DNA of 64,000 nucleotides from Endozoicomonas sp031844845 (GCF_031844845.1 NZ_JAVRMB020000128.1:1-64000); one strand, 5' to 3'. Positions 34,897-44,965 are shown, numbered from the stretch's first letter. Notes: generated by a model not told the origin, from the letters alone. A program made the numbers and translations.

Positions 34897-35868
34897 TCAG
34901 TCGACAATTCTGGTAATACGTGCGCCCAGTCGATTATTTATCTGTACAAGCTGGCATTCGGCAATCAACTTGCCACCGGCCCGAACACGAACCGGTTGTT
35001 CAATGGGGCGATCCAGTTCAAATACATGGCCTGACTGAAGCGTCTGAAGTTCCTGGGCACTGAATTGTTGACGACCCACTTCAAATAAAAGTTCGACCTC
35101 AATATCGGACAGGTCTATCGGGTCCTGATCATCATGTATTTGATCGTCTTCCATTGTATCCATCCTGTGCTTGATGGTGATTTGAGAACCTTCTGCCTCT
35201 CCGATGAAAGCAACGTCAGGGCTGACTCGGATAATCAGTTGTTGTCCGGTTACGTGATAATGAAAAAATACAATGTCACCGACACTCAGCCCGCTGGTTT
35301 CTTCTTTAGACAGTTTTGCCTGACCCAGTTCCAAACCTGCCCAGATAGGTATATCGGTGGTTTGCTCGTGGATATGAGTGGGGAGTAGTTTCAGCAGCTC
35401 AAATACAATGGGGTTGCTTTCCAGATAGATGGGGTATTGTGTGCCGGCTATCTGGATTGTCATCGCCAGTTCTGCCCGTTTTGAGTGATCAGCATTTGGC
35501 ATCATGTCAGAGAACTTGATCGAGATACCAAGCCCCTGCATCAGGTAGTCCAGTAAGTTCTGCAGTCTGTTTTCCAGGGCCGCCAGCATTAACTCTCTGG
35601 GGAGCTTCTCTAGCACCTGACTGTTAAGATTGTCTGGCATTATACGGTCAATAAATGCACTGCCGGTATACAGAGAGACAGGCTGGTGGTTTATTTCGAG
35701 CTGCAGGCAGATGGGCGGCATATTTTCTGCCGCGATACTGCTTAGGGAAATGTCCCACCGATCCTCATGAACCTGCAGAGCAATTTCTTTCAGACGGTTG
35801 CTGAGGATTTGACTAAGCAGCAGCTGCGAGGGTGAAACAGTGGGTAGATCAAGAAGTTCTGCTGCCAT
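34897..35868 (-). CDS. sctQ: Type III secretion C-ring/sorting platform protein SctQ
   Basis: 323 residues. The C-terminal SpoA (FliN-like) domain at about 245-320 is clear: IEVELLFEVGRQQFSAQELQ, then GHVFELDRPIEQPVRVRAGG and the closing GARITRIVD. The N-terminal part is divergent, as is normal. SctQ forms cytoplasmic pods that load substrates with SctN and SctO. An internal start producing a short SctQ-C form is known in relatives; this was not resolved here. Confidence 0.9.
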   Translation of the reverse strand: MAAELLDLPTVSPSQLLLSQILSNRLKEIALQVHEDRWDISLSSIAAENMPPICLQLEINHQPVSLYTGSAFIDRIMPDNLNSQVLEKLPRELMLAALENRLQNLLDYLMQGLGISIKFSDMMPNADHSKRAELAMTIQIAGTQYPIYLESNPIVFELLKLLPTHIHEQTTDIPIWAGLELGQAKLSKEETSGLSVGDIVFFHYHVTGQQLIIRVSPDVAFIGEAEGSQITIKHRMDTMEDDQIHDDQDPIDLSDIEVELLFEVGRQQFSAQELQTLQSGHVFELDRPIEQPVRVRAGGKLIAECQLVQINNRLGARITRIVD

Positions 35869-35876
35869 GGTTTAGC

Positions 35877-36617
35877 CTATGCCCGATCGTTTGATGAGTT
35901 CTGGTCGTTATCTTCAGAAACATACTGGTTACGTGAGCGACCATCGGTATCCTGATTGTCACCACCTGACATGTTGATATTTACCTGAACCTTGTCGTTC
36001 GAGAACCGCTCAGCCAGCATTTTCTGCAGGTTCGCTTCGTGCTGTGCCAGAAAGTTTCCGGCTTCTGCTGATGTGGTGTTCATGGTTACCGTCAGCTCGC
36101 CACCCTGTCTCTGGATTCTGATCTCGGTACCAGGAAGCACGCTGTCTTTCAGGGAAATTCGAACCTCTGCCCCGTTGATTGCATCTTTGGCGGAGACTTG
36201 AATCTGATCCGCCAGTTTATGCAGTGCGGCATCAATTTCCTTAACACTGCTGACTTGTTGGATCTCACGAAGCTGAGCATCTGCTTTTATCTGACCCTGA
36301 GTATTATTGATTAAGGCGTGCTCTGAGCCATCCCGCATATTATGCGACATGTTTTCTCCGCCCTGATCTTTTTCCTGGCGGCCTTTGACAGCACCTTTTG
36401 AACTTTTGCTGCGCTCGGCAACCAGACTCTCAAGGCTCTGGTCTTTTTTATCTCCACCGGCCTTTTTTTCTTTTTCCCGTTTCTCTTTTGTCATCCGGTC
36501 AGCAAAGTCGCCGGCCTGCCTTTCTGAAACTTTACGGCTCTGCTGGTTATAGTCCTGCGGTTGAGACGGAGGAGCTGGTTGAGAGCTACCGCTTTGGTTA
36601 AGGCCTTCTGTCGACAT
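35877..36617 (-). CDS. sctP: Type III secretion needle-length/switch protein SctP (candidate)
   Basis: 246 residues. The first ~110 are hydrophilic and rich in Gln, Ser, Lys and Glu. The C-terminal half (about 120-220: ISLKDSVLPGTEIRIQRQGG and LTVTMNTTSAEAGNFLAQ) resembles the FliK/SctP hook-length domain that contacts SctU. Position between sctO and sctQ matches YscP. The sequence is fast-evolving, so the call rests on synteny plus this C-terminal pattern. Confidence 0.78.
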   Translation of the reverse strand: MSTEGLNQSGSSQPAPPSQPQDYNQQSRKVSERQAGDFADRMTKEKREKEKKAGGDKKDQSLESLVAERSKSSKGAVKGRQEKDQGGENMSHNMRDGSEHALINNTQGQIKADAQLREIQQVSSVKEIDAALHKLADQIQVSAKDAINGAEVRISLKDSVLPGTEIRIQRQGGELTVTMNTTSAEAGNFLAQHEANLQKMLAERFSNDKVQVNINMSGGDNQDTDGRSRNQYVSEDNDQNSSNDRA

Positions 36618-36629
36618 AATTATTGGCTC

Positions 36630-37133
36630 CTATTCCTTGGATTTGACGGTAAACTCTTCCATTTCCAGGTCTTCAAGACGTTTGACTTCTTTTTCATCCT
36701 CTTCATCCTGTACTTTGCAGAACTCTCCGAATTTCTCGACGGCAATTCTGGCTTTGTAATGTTTCTGCCTGGCCGCCTCAAGAATCTGCTCTGCTTCTGC
36801 CACCTGTTGTTCTGCTTCTACCACCCGCTGCTCTGCTTCAGAGATTTCCTGTTCCATTGACGCGTCTTTCTCGCGCAACATGGCAACTTTCTGTTTCAGC
36901 ATATCCAGATCATGCTGCTGAACATTGGTGTTCATAATATTATCGTATAGACGCTGCTCTTCTTGACTGCGCCATGTAATATATTCTTGCAGTTTCTGCT
37001 TGCGCTGTTCGACTTCCTGCTTGCGCTTTTCAACCTCCTGCTGTGCCAGGTCAAGTTCATGCTGACAACGCTTGACCTCTCGATCCGCAGATTCTTCGCG
37101 GATTTTTTTAACTTTCAGCAGGTCCTTAAGCAT
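36630..37133 (-). CDS. sctO: Type III secretion stalk protein SctO (YscO family)
   Basis: Almost entirely a Glu/Gln/Lys-rich coiled coil, as expected for SctO, which fits into the SctN hexamer. The ATG at 37133 starts four bases after the sctN stop and gives 167 residues (MLKDLLKVKKIREESADR). The open frame extends to 37181, overlapping sctN by 44 bases, and gives 183 residues. The shorter form is preferred by position. Gene order confirms the identity. Confidence 0.82.
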   Translation of the reverse strand: MLKDLLKVKKIREESADREVKRCQHELDLAQQEVEKRKQEVEQRKQKLQEYITWRSQEEQRLYDNIMNTNVQQHDLDMLKQKVAMLREKDASMEQEISEAEQRVVEAEQQVAEAEQILEAARQKHYKARIAVEKFGEFCKVQDEEDEKEVKRLEDLEMEEFTVKSKE

Positions 37134-37137
37134 TCTG

Positions 37138-38481
37138 TCAGTAACCTGCGATTTGCTGAAGTTGCTGGATGGTTTGATCAAACGGCATCAGTTCATCGGT
37201 TCTCTGCTTCAGGAATGTCCTTATCATGTCAATCTTGTGTATGGCTTCATCGGCAACAGGGTCGGTTCCCTGTTTGTATTCGCCCACTTTGACCAGTAAC
37301 TCGATTTCTTCGTATTTGGCCATCAATGTGCGCAGCCTTGTTATCGCTGCACGGTGTTCTTCTGTAGCTATAGCCGTTATGACCCGGCTGGCGCTGGCCA
37401 GAACATCAATGGCGGGGAACTGGCCGGCAGAAGCCAGTTTTCTGGATAAAATAATATGTCCATCCAGAATTGAGCGGGTCTCATCCGCCACTGGCTCTGT
37501 CATATCATCGCCTTCAACCAGTACGGTATAAAATGCCGTAATCGAGCCGACATCCGACATGCCTGAGCGCTCCATCAGCTTGGGTAAGGTCGCAAATACG
37601 GAAGGCGGGAAGCCACGGCGGGTTGGTGGCTCTCCAGCCGCCAGACCGATTTCCCGCTGGGCTCGGGCAAAGCGAGTGACAGAGTCCATCAACAGAAGTA
37701 CACGTTTGCCTTTATCCCGAAAGTATTCTGCAACCGCTGTAGCGGTATAAGCCGCCTTAGAACGTTCCATGGAGGATTTGTCAGAAGTGGCTACAATAAT
37801 GACCGATTTCTTTATCCCTTCAGGGCCAAGGTCATGTTCAATAAACTCCCGTAATTCACGTCCCCGCTCACCGATCAGGGCGAGAACGGTGACATCGACT
37901 TCCGCACCCTTAACCAGCATGGACAGCAAGGTACTCTTACCACCACCAGCGGCAGCGAAAATACCCATTCTCTGACCTTCACCACAGGTCAGGACGCTGT
38001 CAATCGCCTTAACACCCAGCGGAATTGGATGATCAATAATCCGGCGGGTCATTGGATCGGGTGCATCTGCATACACAGGGTAGTGAGCTTCAGGCTCAAT
38101 ACCATTAAATGCTTCCGGATTTAAGGGGTTTCCCATGCCATCCAGAACATGACCTAAAAGGTGAGGGCCGACAGCGACATGATGCACTTTTCCGGTTGGA
38201 ATTACTTCGGTGGTTGAGGAGATCCCCATGATCTCTCCCAGTGGAGCAAGTACCGTTTCATGCCCCTGGAAGCCGACTACTTCAGCATAAGAATTCCGGT
38301 CATTGTCATCAGGGTTGTCAGGGGATACCAGCTGGCAAAGCTCGCCAATTTTGACACCAGGCACAGCTGCTTTAATGATCATGCCCCGCACCTCAGTGAC
38401 ACGTCCACGAATATCAACCAGCCTGCTGCCCTCAACAGTTCCCTGAAGTGCCGTGGTCAGGTAGTTAAATGCTTGAGCCAA
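37138..38481 (-). CDS. sctN: Type III secretion ATPase SctN
   Basis: 447-residue hexameric ATPase that unfolds substrates and strips chaperones at the injectisome base. The P-loop is FAAAGGGKST (about 176-184), with ALIGERGRELREFIE and LLLMDSVTRFARAQREIGLA further on, typical of the F1/YscN family. The C-terminus has the sctO-binding helices. It is the first gene of an uninterrupted minus-strand sctN-O-P-Q-R-S-T-U block. Confidence 0.96.
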   Translation of the reverse strand: MAQAFNYLTTALQGTVEGSRLVDIRGRVTEVRGMIIKAAVPGVKIGELCQLVSPDNPDDNDRNSYAEVVGFQGHETVLAPLGEIMGISSTTEVIPTGKVHHVAVGPHLLGHVLDGMGNPLNPEAFNGIEPEAHYPVYADAPDPMTRRIIDHPIPLGVKAIDSVLTCGEGQRMGIFAAAGGGKSTLLSMLVKGAEVDVTVLALIGERGRELREFIEHDLGPEGIKKSVIIVATSDKSSMERSKAAYTATAVAEYFRDKGKRVLLLMDSVTRFARAQREIGLAAGEPPTRRGFPPSVFATLPKLMERSGMSDVGSITAFYTVLVEGDDMTEPVADETRSILDGHIILSRKLASAGQFPAIDVLASASRVITAIATEEHRAAITRLRTLMAKYEEIELLVKVGEYKQGTDPVADEAIHKIDMIRTFLKQRTDELMPFDQTIQQLQQIAGY

Positions 38482-38761
38482 CTTGATGCCTCCATTATTT
38501 TTTTACTCTGGAAATGCCGCTATTGAGATCCATCCCATTTTCATGGCTGGAATGGCCAGCACTTCTTATTCTTGTCTGTTTTGCGTTTTTATCCAGACGC
38601 GACGGAGTATAGTGCTTCTACTCAAGACGAAGCTGGAAACTTGATGATTACCCTTGGCATTAAGCCAGCACCGGCTTCTTCCTATATAGTGTCGGCCTGA
38701 TGGTTTCGAGCTGAAATGGCAGTGATAAATAAGTGAAGGCAGACTGGAGGGGGGGAAAGAA
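38482..38761. other. Intergenic region upstream of sctN
   Basis: Presumed promoter region of the sctN-U block (minus strand). No gene, no clear activator site and no canonical promoter hexamers were identified. Confidence 0.35.
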
Positions 38762-38788
38762 AAGAAGGGTTGGAGAAACCCTTCTTTA
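38762..38788 (-). terminator. Rho-independent terminator of the chaperone gene
   Basis: AAAGAAGGGTT pairs with AACCCTTCTTT across a short loop and is followed on the minus strand by a T-rich run. It lies 20 bases past the chaperone stop, so the chaperone is probably transcribed apart from sctN. Confidence 0.8.
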
Positions 38789-38807
38789 TTATCGAAGATT
38801 CAAGTAA

Positions 38808-39308
38808 TTAAACCATCATACCCATATCGCCAGGGCCACCGGGACCTCCGGGACCATTTTGTGGACGGGGTGGTGTTTTGGGTGTTATGGGTTGATCCTG
38901 TTTTGCCTGGTCCAGCTCGCTGACACACCATTCAAGGGTGTTCACAAACTTTTCCAGTGTTGATTCAAATAAGCCGTAGTCACAGGAAGCCTGCAGAGAA
39001 CGAATTAACAGAACTTCAGTTTTGTCATGGTTTAATGCCAGGAATGCTCCCTGCATACTGTGATGCTGGAGATTCAGAGAAAGCATTTTTTCAAAGAGTT
39101 CAGTCTTGGTTGAATCATGAGCATCCATTGGCCGAACAGAAGCGACAAATACCAGGGCTTCATCATCCTCCAGGTATTCCATGTTGACGATTAAGGTATC
39201 GTCAAAACACAGCCCGCAGGCGTCATGTTCGTTTAACTTGAGCTCTCCCAGACCGATGCTCTGGGCAAAGTGTTGTAGATGCTGTTCTACATTCTGCTTG
39301 AAAGACAT
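38808..39308 (-). CDS. CesT-family type III secretion chaperone
   Basis: 166 residues: a CesT/SycE-type α/β fold over about 1-130 (LQHFAQSIGLGELKLNEHDA, then VASVRPMDAH and LSLNLQHHSMQGAFLALNHD), typical of homodimeric chaperones that hold the N-terminus of effectors or translocators. The C-terminal 35 residues are Pro/Gly-rich (TPPRPQNGPGGPGGPGDMG) and unusual for the family. It is upstream of sctN on the same strand but has its own terminator. The client is unknown; no effector gene is adjacent. Confidence 0.78.
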   Translation of the reverse strand: MSFKQNVEQHLQHFAQSIGLGELKLNEHDACGLCFDDTLIVNMEYLEDDEALVFVASVRPMDAHDSTKTELFEKMLSLNLQHHSMQGAFLALNHDKTEVLLIRSLQASCDYGLFESTLEKFVNTLEWCVSELDQAKQDQPITPKTPPRPQNGPGGPGGPGDMGMMV

Positions 39309-39558
39309 CAGGTCCTTCCCTCCACTGATTTATTTTTCATAATTGAGCAATTTATTTTTGATAATCTATTTATAGCTTAGACACTATATATAGCTCAGAC
39401 ATTCCGTATGTAAAAAAATTCCATAGTTTTAATCGGCAGACAGGTGGATTTCATAAAAGCTCAAAATCTTTGCAGAATTAACGGATGCAAAGCCGGGATC
39501 ATTCCTTCAAGATACAAAATAATTGAAGATTATCAATATCTGGTCTGGTGAATAGTTT
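39309..39558. other. Intergenic region between divergent chaperone and tadA genes
   Basis: A/T-rich, with presumed promoters for both directions. No gene seen. Confidence 0.35.
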
Positions 39559-40053
39559 GTGATTGATGATGTTTTCTGGATGAAAGAAGCCCTGTTGGAG
39601 GCTGATAAAGGCCGTGAAATGGGTGAAGTGCCTGTTGGAGCGGTGGTGGTTAAAGATGGTCAGATCATTGCTCGAGCCTGTAATCAGCCGATTTCTTCCT
39701 GTAACCCGGTTGCTCATGCCGAAATTCTGGCACTCCAGTCTGCCGCTGCAGCCATCGGGAACTACCGGCTGGTGGATTGTGATCTTTACGTGACGCTGGA
39801 GCCCTGCACCATGTGTGCCGGGGCGATAGTCCATAGTCGAATCCGGCGTCTGATTTATGGGGCTACCGAGCCCAAGGCAGGTGCTATCGATAGTGCGGCA
39901 AGGGTACTTGAGCAGCCCCAGATGAATCATCGGGTTGAGGTTACTGGTGGCGTCCTTCAGGAAGAATGCAGTGCGATGATCAGCGATTTTTTTCGTTTTC
40001 GACGGCAACAGGTTCGTGAAGAGAGAAGAAAGAAGCCTTTTCTTGATAAATAG
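39559..40053 (+). CDS. tadA: tRNA-specific adenosine deaminase TadA
   Basis: 164-residue deaminase that converts the wobble adenosine of tRNA-Arg(ACG) to inosine. Zinc and catalytic residues are His53-Ala-Glu55 and Cys83/Cys86 (EPCTMCAGAIVHSRI). The start is GTG at 39559, which leaves the normal short N-terminus before FWMKEALLEA; an ATG at 39580 would cut into it. Monocistronic, followed by the purL leader region. Confidence 0.95.
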   Translation: MIDDVFWMKEALLEADKGREMGEVPVGAVVVKDGQIIARACNQPISSCNPVAHAEILALQSAAAAIGNYRLVDCDLYVTLEPCTMCAGAIVHSRIRRLIYGATEPKAGAIDSAARVLEQPQMNHRVEVTGGVLQEECSAMISDFFRFRRQQVREERRKKPFLDK

Positions 40054-40278
40054 CGCAATAAATACCCCGTGACTGCTGGTTTCCGAAGGCGGGTTTCGAT
40101 TAATATAGGCAGCTTTTAATCATCCCCCTGAGTTGAGAGGCTGTAGCATAAGGACTGGCTTGTAATCCAATCAGGAAGTGGCCATTTATGCGGGCTTCCT
40201 GATGCTTATTATTTGCTCATCCGGGCTGTAGCTCCTCATTGCTTAACGCTTTAATCAGGCCCGAGGACAGACCAGAAC

Positions 40279-43200
40279 ATGCTGATACTGCGTGGCGCCC
40301 CTGCACTTTCCCAGTTCCGCAGTCAAAAGCTGCTTGCTCAGTTGCAGAGCAGAGTGCCAGAGATTTCCTGTGTTGTTGCTGAATTCCAGCATTATGTCAA
40401 AACTCAGTCGTTGAGTGACAGAGAGTTAAATGACCGACAGGCCGATATTCTGGCCAGGCTTCTGACTTATGGACCCAAGATTCAACAGACAGAGCCCGAA
40501 GGTTCTGCCTCTCAGACAGAATTTCTGGTGGTTCCCCGTCCCGGTACCATTTCTCCCTGGTCCAGTAAGGCATCGGATATTGCCCATAACTGTGGCCTCA
40601 GCATGATCCAGCGTATTGAGCGAGGTATTCGGTTTGTTGTTTTTGCTGATGCTCAGCTTTCTAAAAATCAGGAAGGCCTGATTGCTGAAATGTTGCATGA
40701 CCGGATGACCCAGGCAGTACTCCGTGATGAGAGCGATATCCCCCGTCTGTTTGCTGAATCCGAACCTGCTCCAATGACCACTGTTTCTGTTCTGGAGGGC
40801 GGCAGAGAGGCGCTGGTTGTTGCAAACCAGTCCCTTGGCCTGGCACTGGCAGGCGATGAAATTGATTACCTGGTGGACAGCTACGAGAAGCTGAAAAGAG
40901 ATCCCACTGATGTCGAGTTGATGATGTTTGCCCAGGCGAACTCCGAACACTGTCGACACAAGATTTTTAATGCCACCTGGACTGTTGATGGTGAAGAGCA
41001 GGATCTTTCCCTGTTCAAGATGATCCGTAATACCCACGCGATGCACGGTGAAGGGGTGTTATCAGCTTATACAGATAATGCCTCTGTTATTGAAGGTTTC
41101 CATTCAAAGCGTTTTTACCCAGAAACCAACAGTCGGGAATATGGCTTTAATGAGGAAGATATCCATATCCTCATGAAGGTGGAAACCCATAACCATCCAA
41201 CGGCAATTGCTCCCTGGGCTGGTGCTGCAACCGGTTCTGGTGGTGAAATTCGTGATGAAGGCGCGACTGGTAAAGGTTCAAAACCCAAGGCTGGCCTGAC
41301 CGGTTTCACGGTATCCAATCTGAAAATACCGGGCTACGAGCAGCCCTGGGAGCAGGATTATGGCAAACCCGAGAGGATTGTTTCGCCACTGGATATCATG
41401 CTTGATGGTCCACTGGGTGGTGCCGGCTTTAATAATGAGTTTGGTCGTCCGAATCTCTGTGGCTATTTTCGAACCTTCGAAGCCCTGGTAAAAGGTGCAA
41501 AGGGCTATGAAGTTCGCGGCTATCACAAACCCATCATGCTGGCGGGTGGCCTTGGCAATATTAAGGCTGAGCATGTTGAAAAAGGTGATATTCCGGTAGG
41601 TGCCAGGCTGATTGTACTGGGCGGTCCTGCCATGCAGATCGGCCTGGGTGGCGGAGCGGCTTCTTCAATGACGTCCGGTGAAGGCCAGGAAGATCTGGAT
41701 TTTGCCAGTGTGCAACGGGATAACCCGGAAATGGAGCGTCGCTGTCAGGAGGTGATCGACCGTTGCTGGCAGCAGGGTGACAAAAACCCTATTGCCTTTA
41801 TTCACGATGTGGGTGCCGGCGGTCTTTCCAATGCGCTGCCTGAACTGGTGAGTGATGGTGGTCGGGGCGGCCACTTTCAGCTGCGGGCCATCAATAATGA
41901 TGAACCGGGCATGTCTCCGCGGGCACTCTGGTGTAATGAATCCCAGGAACGCTATGTTATGGCGGTGGCGGCTGAGGATCTTTCCCGGTTTGAGGAAATC
42001 TGTCAGCAGGAACGTTGCCCTTATGCGGTGGTGGGTGAAGCCACTGAAGAACCACGGCTACTGCTGGATGACAGTCACTTCAACAATCATCCTGTGGATA
42101 TGTCGCTGGATGTACTGTTGGGTAAACCACCCAAAATGCATCGGGAAATCAAGCGCCAGCCATTTACACGGGATGCCCTTGATCTTGATGATGTCAGCCT
42201 TCGTGAAGCCATGGAGCGGGTGTTGAAGCTGCCATCGGTAGGCAGTAAAAATTTCCTGATTACCATTGGTGACCGAACCATTACCGGTCTGGTTAATCGT
42301 GACCAGATGGTGGGTCCCTGGCAGGTGCCTGTCGCTGACTGTGCGGTCACTGCAACTGCTTTTGAGGGTTACACCGGTGAGGCCATGGCTGTGGGAGAAC
42401 GCACTCCCGTTGCCCTGATCAATGCACCCGCTTCTGGTCGTATGGCGGTTGGTGAGGCCATCACCAACATTGCGGCTGCCCGCATTGAGAAAATCGGGGA
42501 TATCAAACTGTCAGCAAACTGGATGGCTGCTGCGGGTCACCCGGGTGAAGATGAAAACCTGTTTGATACCGTGAAAGCGGTGGGCATGGAGCTGTGTCCG
42601 GCATTGGGTATTGCGATTCCAGTGGGTAAGGATTCCATGTCCATGCGAACTCAGTGGCAGGAAAATGGTGAAGACAAGAGTGTTACCTCACCACTGTCTT
42701 TGGTCATCACCGCGTTCGCGACCGTTCAGGATATTCGCAAGACACTGACACCACAGCTTCGCACTGACCAGGGAGATACCGACCTGCTGTTGATTGACCT
42801 TGGCCGGGATCATAACCGTCTGGGAGGCTCTGCGCTGGCCCAGGTCTATGGTCAGGTGGGTGATACGGCTCCGGATGTGAACTCTCCGGAAGATCTGAAA
42901 GCGTTCTTTAATACCATTCAGGAGTTGATGGGGAAAGACCTGTTGCTGGCCTATCATGACCGCTCTGATGGCGGTCTGTTCACCACACTGGTTGAAATGA
43001 CTTTTGCTGGCCATACCGGTATTGCCATTGACCTGGATAAACTGGCTGGCAACAAGTCCATGGTGATTCCAGCCCTGTTTAATGAAGAACTGGGTGCTGT
43101 CGTTCAGATTCGCCACAGTGATAAGGGTGCGGTTAAGGATATTCTGGCCCAGCATGGTCTGGCTTCCTGCTCCCATGCTATTGGCAGGCTGGCTGATAAT

Positions 43201-44205
43201 CAGCGGATTACTTTCCGGTTCAATGGTGCTGAACTGGTGAGCGAAAGCCGCGTCAAGTTCCAGCGGTGGTGGGCGGAAACCAGTTTCCGGATACAGGCAT
43301 TACGTGATAACCCTGAGTGTGCACAACAGGAGTATGACAACCTTCTGGATGATCGTGATGAGGGCCTGCATGTCTCGCTGCCTTACAATATTTCCGTGGA
43401 TGTAGCAGCTCCTTACATTAACACCGGTGTGCGACCCGCCATGGCGATTCTGCGTGAGCAGGGCGTCAATGGTCAGGTGGAAATGGCTGCCGCTTTTGAT
43501 CGGGTTGGTTTCAAGACCGTGGATGTACACATGAGTGACATCCTCTCCGGTCGCAGGACTCTGGATGAGTTTAAAGGCCTGGTCGCCTGTGGTGGTTTCT
43601 CTTATGGGGATGTCCTGGGTGCAGGGGAAGGTTGGGCCAAGTCCATTCTCTTTAATGAGCAGGCCCGTGATCAGTTTGCCCGTTTCTTTGATCGCCGGGA
43701 CAGCTTTGCCCTGGGCGTATGTAACGGTTGCCAGATGCTTTCCAACCTCCATGACCTGATTCCCGGTGCTGAGTATTGGCCACACTTTGTTCGTAACCAG
43801 TCTGAGCAGTTTGAGGCCCGGTTAGCCATGGTTGAAGTGCAGAAGAGCCGTTCGATCTTCTTCCAGGGGATGGAAGGTGCCCGAATGCCTATTGCCGTTG
43901 CTCATGGGGAAGGGCATGCAGAGTTTGCGGACCCATCACATATTGAGCGATTGGCTGCCAGTGGTCAGGTGGCATTGAAGTTTGTTAATAACCAGGGTAA
44001 ACCCACCAATCGTTACCCATACAACCCCAATGGTTCGGTACAGGGGGTCACCGGCCTCACTTCTACCGATGGTCGGGTGACCATTATGATGCCGCACCCT
44101 GAACGGGTATTCCGTACCGTTCAGAACAGCTGGCATCCCGATCACTGGGGTGAAGATGCTCCGCTGATGAGAATGTTCCGAAATGCCCGGGTTTGGGTGG
44201 GTTAA
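40279..44205 (+). CDS. purL: Phosphoribosylformylglycinamidine synthase PurL
   Basis: 1308-residue long-form FGAM synthase of purine biosynthesis. It has an N-terminal domain, duplicated PurM-like synthetase domains (EANSEHCRHKIFNA-type motif near 225, later GGLGNIK and DGGRGGHFQLRAIN), and a C-terminal glutamine amidotransferase with Cys in LGVCNGCQML and His in HPERVFR. The start MLILRGAPALSQFR is the usual one. Standalone gene followed by a strong terminator. Confidence 0.97.
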   Translation: MLILRGAPALSQFRSQKLLAQLQSRVPEISCVVAEFQHYVKTQSLSDRELNDRQADILARLLTYGPKIQQTEPEGSASQTEFLVVPRPGTISPWSSKASDIAHNCGLSMIQRIERGIRFVVFADAQLSKNQEGLIAEMLHDRMTQAVLRDESDIPRLFAESEPAPMTTVSVLEGGREALVVANQSLGLALAGDEIDYLVDSYEKLKRDPTDVELMMFAQANSEHCRHKIFNATWTVDGEEQDLSLFKMIRNTHAMHGEGVLSAYTDNASVIEGFHSKRFYPETNSREYGFNEEDIHILMKVETHNHPTAIAPWAGAATGSGGEIRDEGATGKGSKPKAGLTGFTVSNLKIPGYEQPWEQDYGKPERIVSPLDIMLDGPLGGAGFNNEFGRPNLCGYFRTFEALVKGAKGYEVRGYHKPIMLAGGLGNIKAEHVEKGDIPVGARLIVLGGPAMQIGLGGGAASSMTSGEGQEDLDFASVQRDNPEMERRCQEVIDRCWQQGDKNPIAFIHDVGAGGLSNALPELVSDGGRGGHFQLRAINNDEPGMSPRALWCNESQERYVMAVAAEDLSRFEEICQQERCPYAVVGEATEEPRLLLDDSHFNNHPVDMSLDVLLGKPPKMHREIKRQPFTRDALDLDDVSLREAMERVLKLPSVGSKNFLITIGDRTITGLVNRDQMVGPWQVPVADCAVTATAFEGYTGEAMAVGERTPVALINAPASGRMAVGEAITNIAAARIEKIGDIKLSANWMAAAGHPGEDENLFDTVKAVGMELCPALGIAIPVGKDSMSMRTQWQENGEDKSVTSPLSLVITAFATVQDIRKTLTPQLRTDQGDTDLLLIDLGRDHNRLGGSALAQVYGQVGDTAPDVNSPEDLKAFFNTIQELMGKDLLLAYHDRSDGGLFTTLVEMTFAGHTGIAIDLDKLAGNKSMVIPALFNEELGAVVQIRHSDKGAVKDILAQHGLASCSHAIGRLADNQRITFRFNGAELVSESRVKFQRWWAETSFRIQALRDNPECAQQEYDNLLDDRDEGLHVSLPYNISVDVAAPYINTGVRPAMAILREQGVNGQVEMAAAFDRVGFKTVDVHMSDILSGRRTLDEFKGLVACGGFSYGDVLGAGEGWAKSILFNEQARDQFARFFDRRDSFALGVCNGCQMLSNLHDLIPGAEYWPHFVRNQSEQFEARLAMVEVQKSRSIFFQGMEGARMPIAVAHGEGHAEFADPSHIERLAASGQVALKFVNNQGKPTNRYPYNPNGSVQGVTGLTSTDGRVTIMMPHPERVFRTVQNSWHPDHWGEDAPLMRMFRNARVWVG

Positions 44206-44233
44206 CGGGAAAGCGCTATTTTCTATGTTAAAT

Positions 44234-44270
44234 AAAGCTGGTTTTTCTTCTCGGAAAATCAGCTTTTTTT
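44234..44270 (+). terminator. Rho-independent terminator of purL
   Basis: AAAGCTGGTTTT pairs with AAAATCAGCTTT (one G·T pair) and runs straight into TTTTTTTG, 29 bases after the purL stop. Confidence 0.88.
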
Positions 44271-44427
44271 GTTTGGGAATGGGTGGGACTTTAAAACAAT
44301 CTTCAGCTGGCCTGCAGAATCATTGATAAAAAGCTTAGCCAAATTTTACCGTTTGGAAATAGGGTTCATATCACAAGCTTCTCCGGGATCAGGTACTATA
44401 GCCGCACAGATTTAAGGAGTTGAAGTA

Positions 44428-44898
44428 ATGAGTGTGAGAAGCTACTGGGCCATATTGCCCATCACTTTTATGGTTTTTCTGTCAGGCTGTATGACCGACA
44501 GCACGGGTACAACTTACTCCAGTAGAGATGCCCGCCGCATTCAGCAGGTGAGCTTTGGTACGATTACAGAGCTGCAGAACGTCAAGCTGGAAGGAACCGA
44601 AGGGGCTGTAGGCACTGTCGCTGGTGCAGCTATTGGTGGTATTGCCGGCTCAACTCTTGGTGGTGGTAAAGGCAGTGATATTGCTGCGATTCTCGGTGGT
44701 GTTGCCGGTGGCGTACTGGGTAATATGGCTGAAAAAGAGCTGACCACGCAGCAGGGTGTTGAAATGACCATTCGACTCGACACGGGTAACTATATTTCGG
44801 TGGTTCAGGAGGCTGATCCAAGAGCCCCTTTACAGGTGGGTGATCAGGTAAAGATATTGACTCAGGGAAATACAACCCGGGTCGTGAGAATGCAATAA
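44428..44898 (+). CDS. Glycine-zipper 2TM outer-membrane lipoprotein (SlyB-like)
   Basis: 156 residues with a lipoprotein signal ending FLSGC. The central glycine zipper (about 58-100, GTVAGAAIGGIAGSTLGG... and AAILGGVAGGVLGN) is the 2TM hairpin of SlyB/Pcp-type proteins, followed by a small β-rich domain ending GDQVKILTQGNTTRV. Such proteins support outer-membrane integrity. AAGGAG precedes the start, and a TACTAT -10-like element lies near 44394. Confidence 0.88.
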   Translation: MSVRSYWAILPITFMVFLSGCMTDSTGTTYSSRDARRIQQVSFGTITELQNVKLEGTEGAVGTVAGAAIGGIAGSTLGGGKGSDIAAILGGVAGGVLGNMAEKELTTQQGVEMTIRLDTGNYISVVQEADPRAPLQVGDQVKILTQGNTTRVVRMQ

Positions 44899-44965
44899 AC
44901 TGCTCGGACGGGGCTTTGGCTCCGTTTAAATTTCCAACAGGCAATAGCCGTTGTTGAGGGTGGGT

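Noticed and set aside
32054..38481. Flagellar export genes instead of a type III injectisome
   Set aside because: The order N-O-P-Q-R-S-T-U, with a coiled-coil SctO after the ATPase, is the Ysc-type injectisome order; no flagellar rod, hook or ring genes are present.
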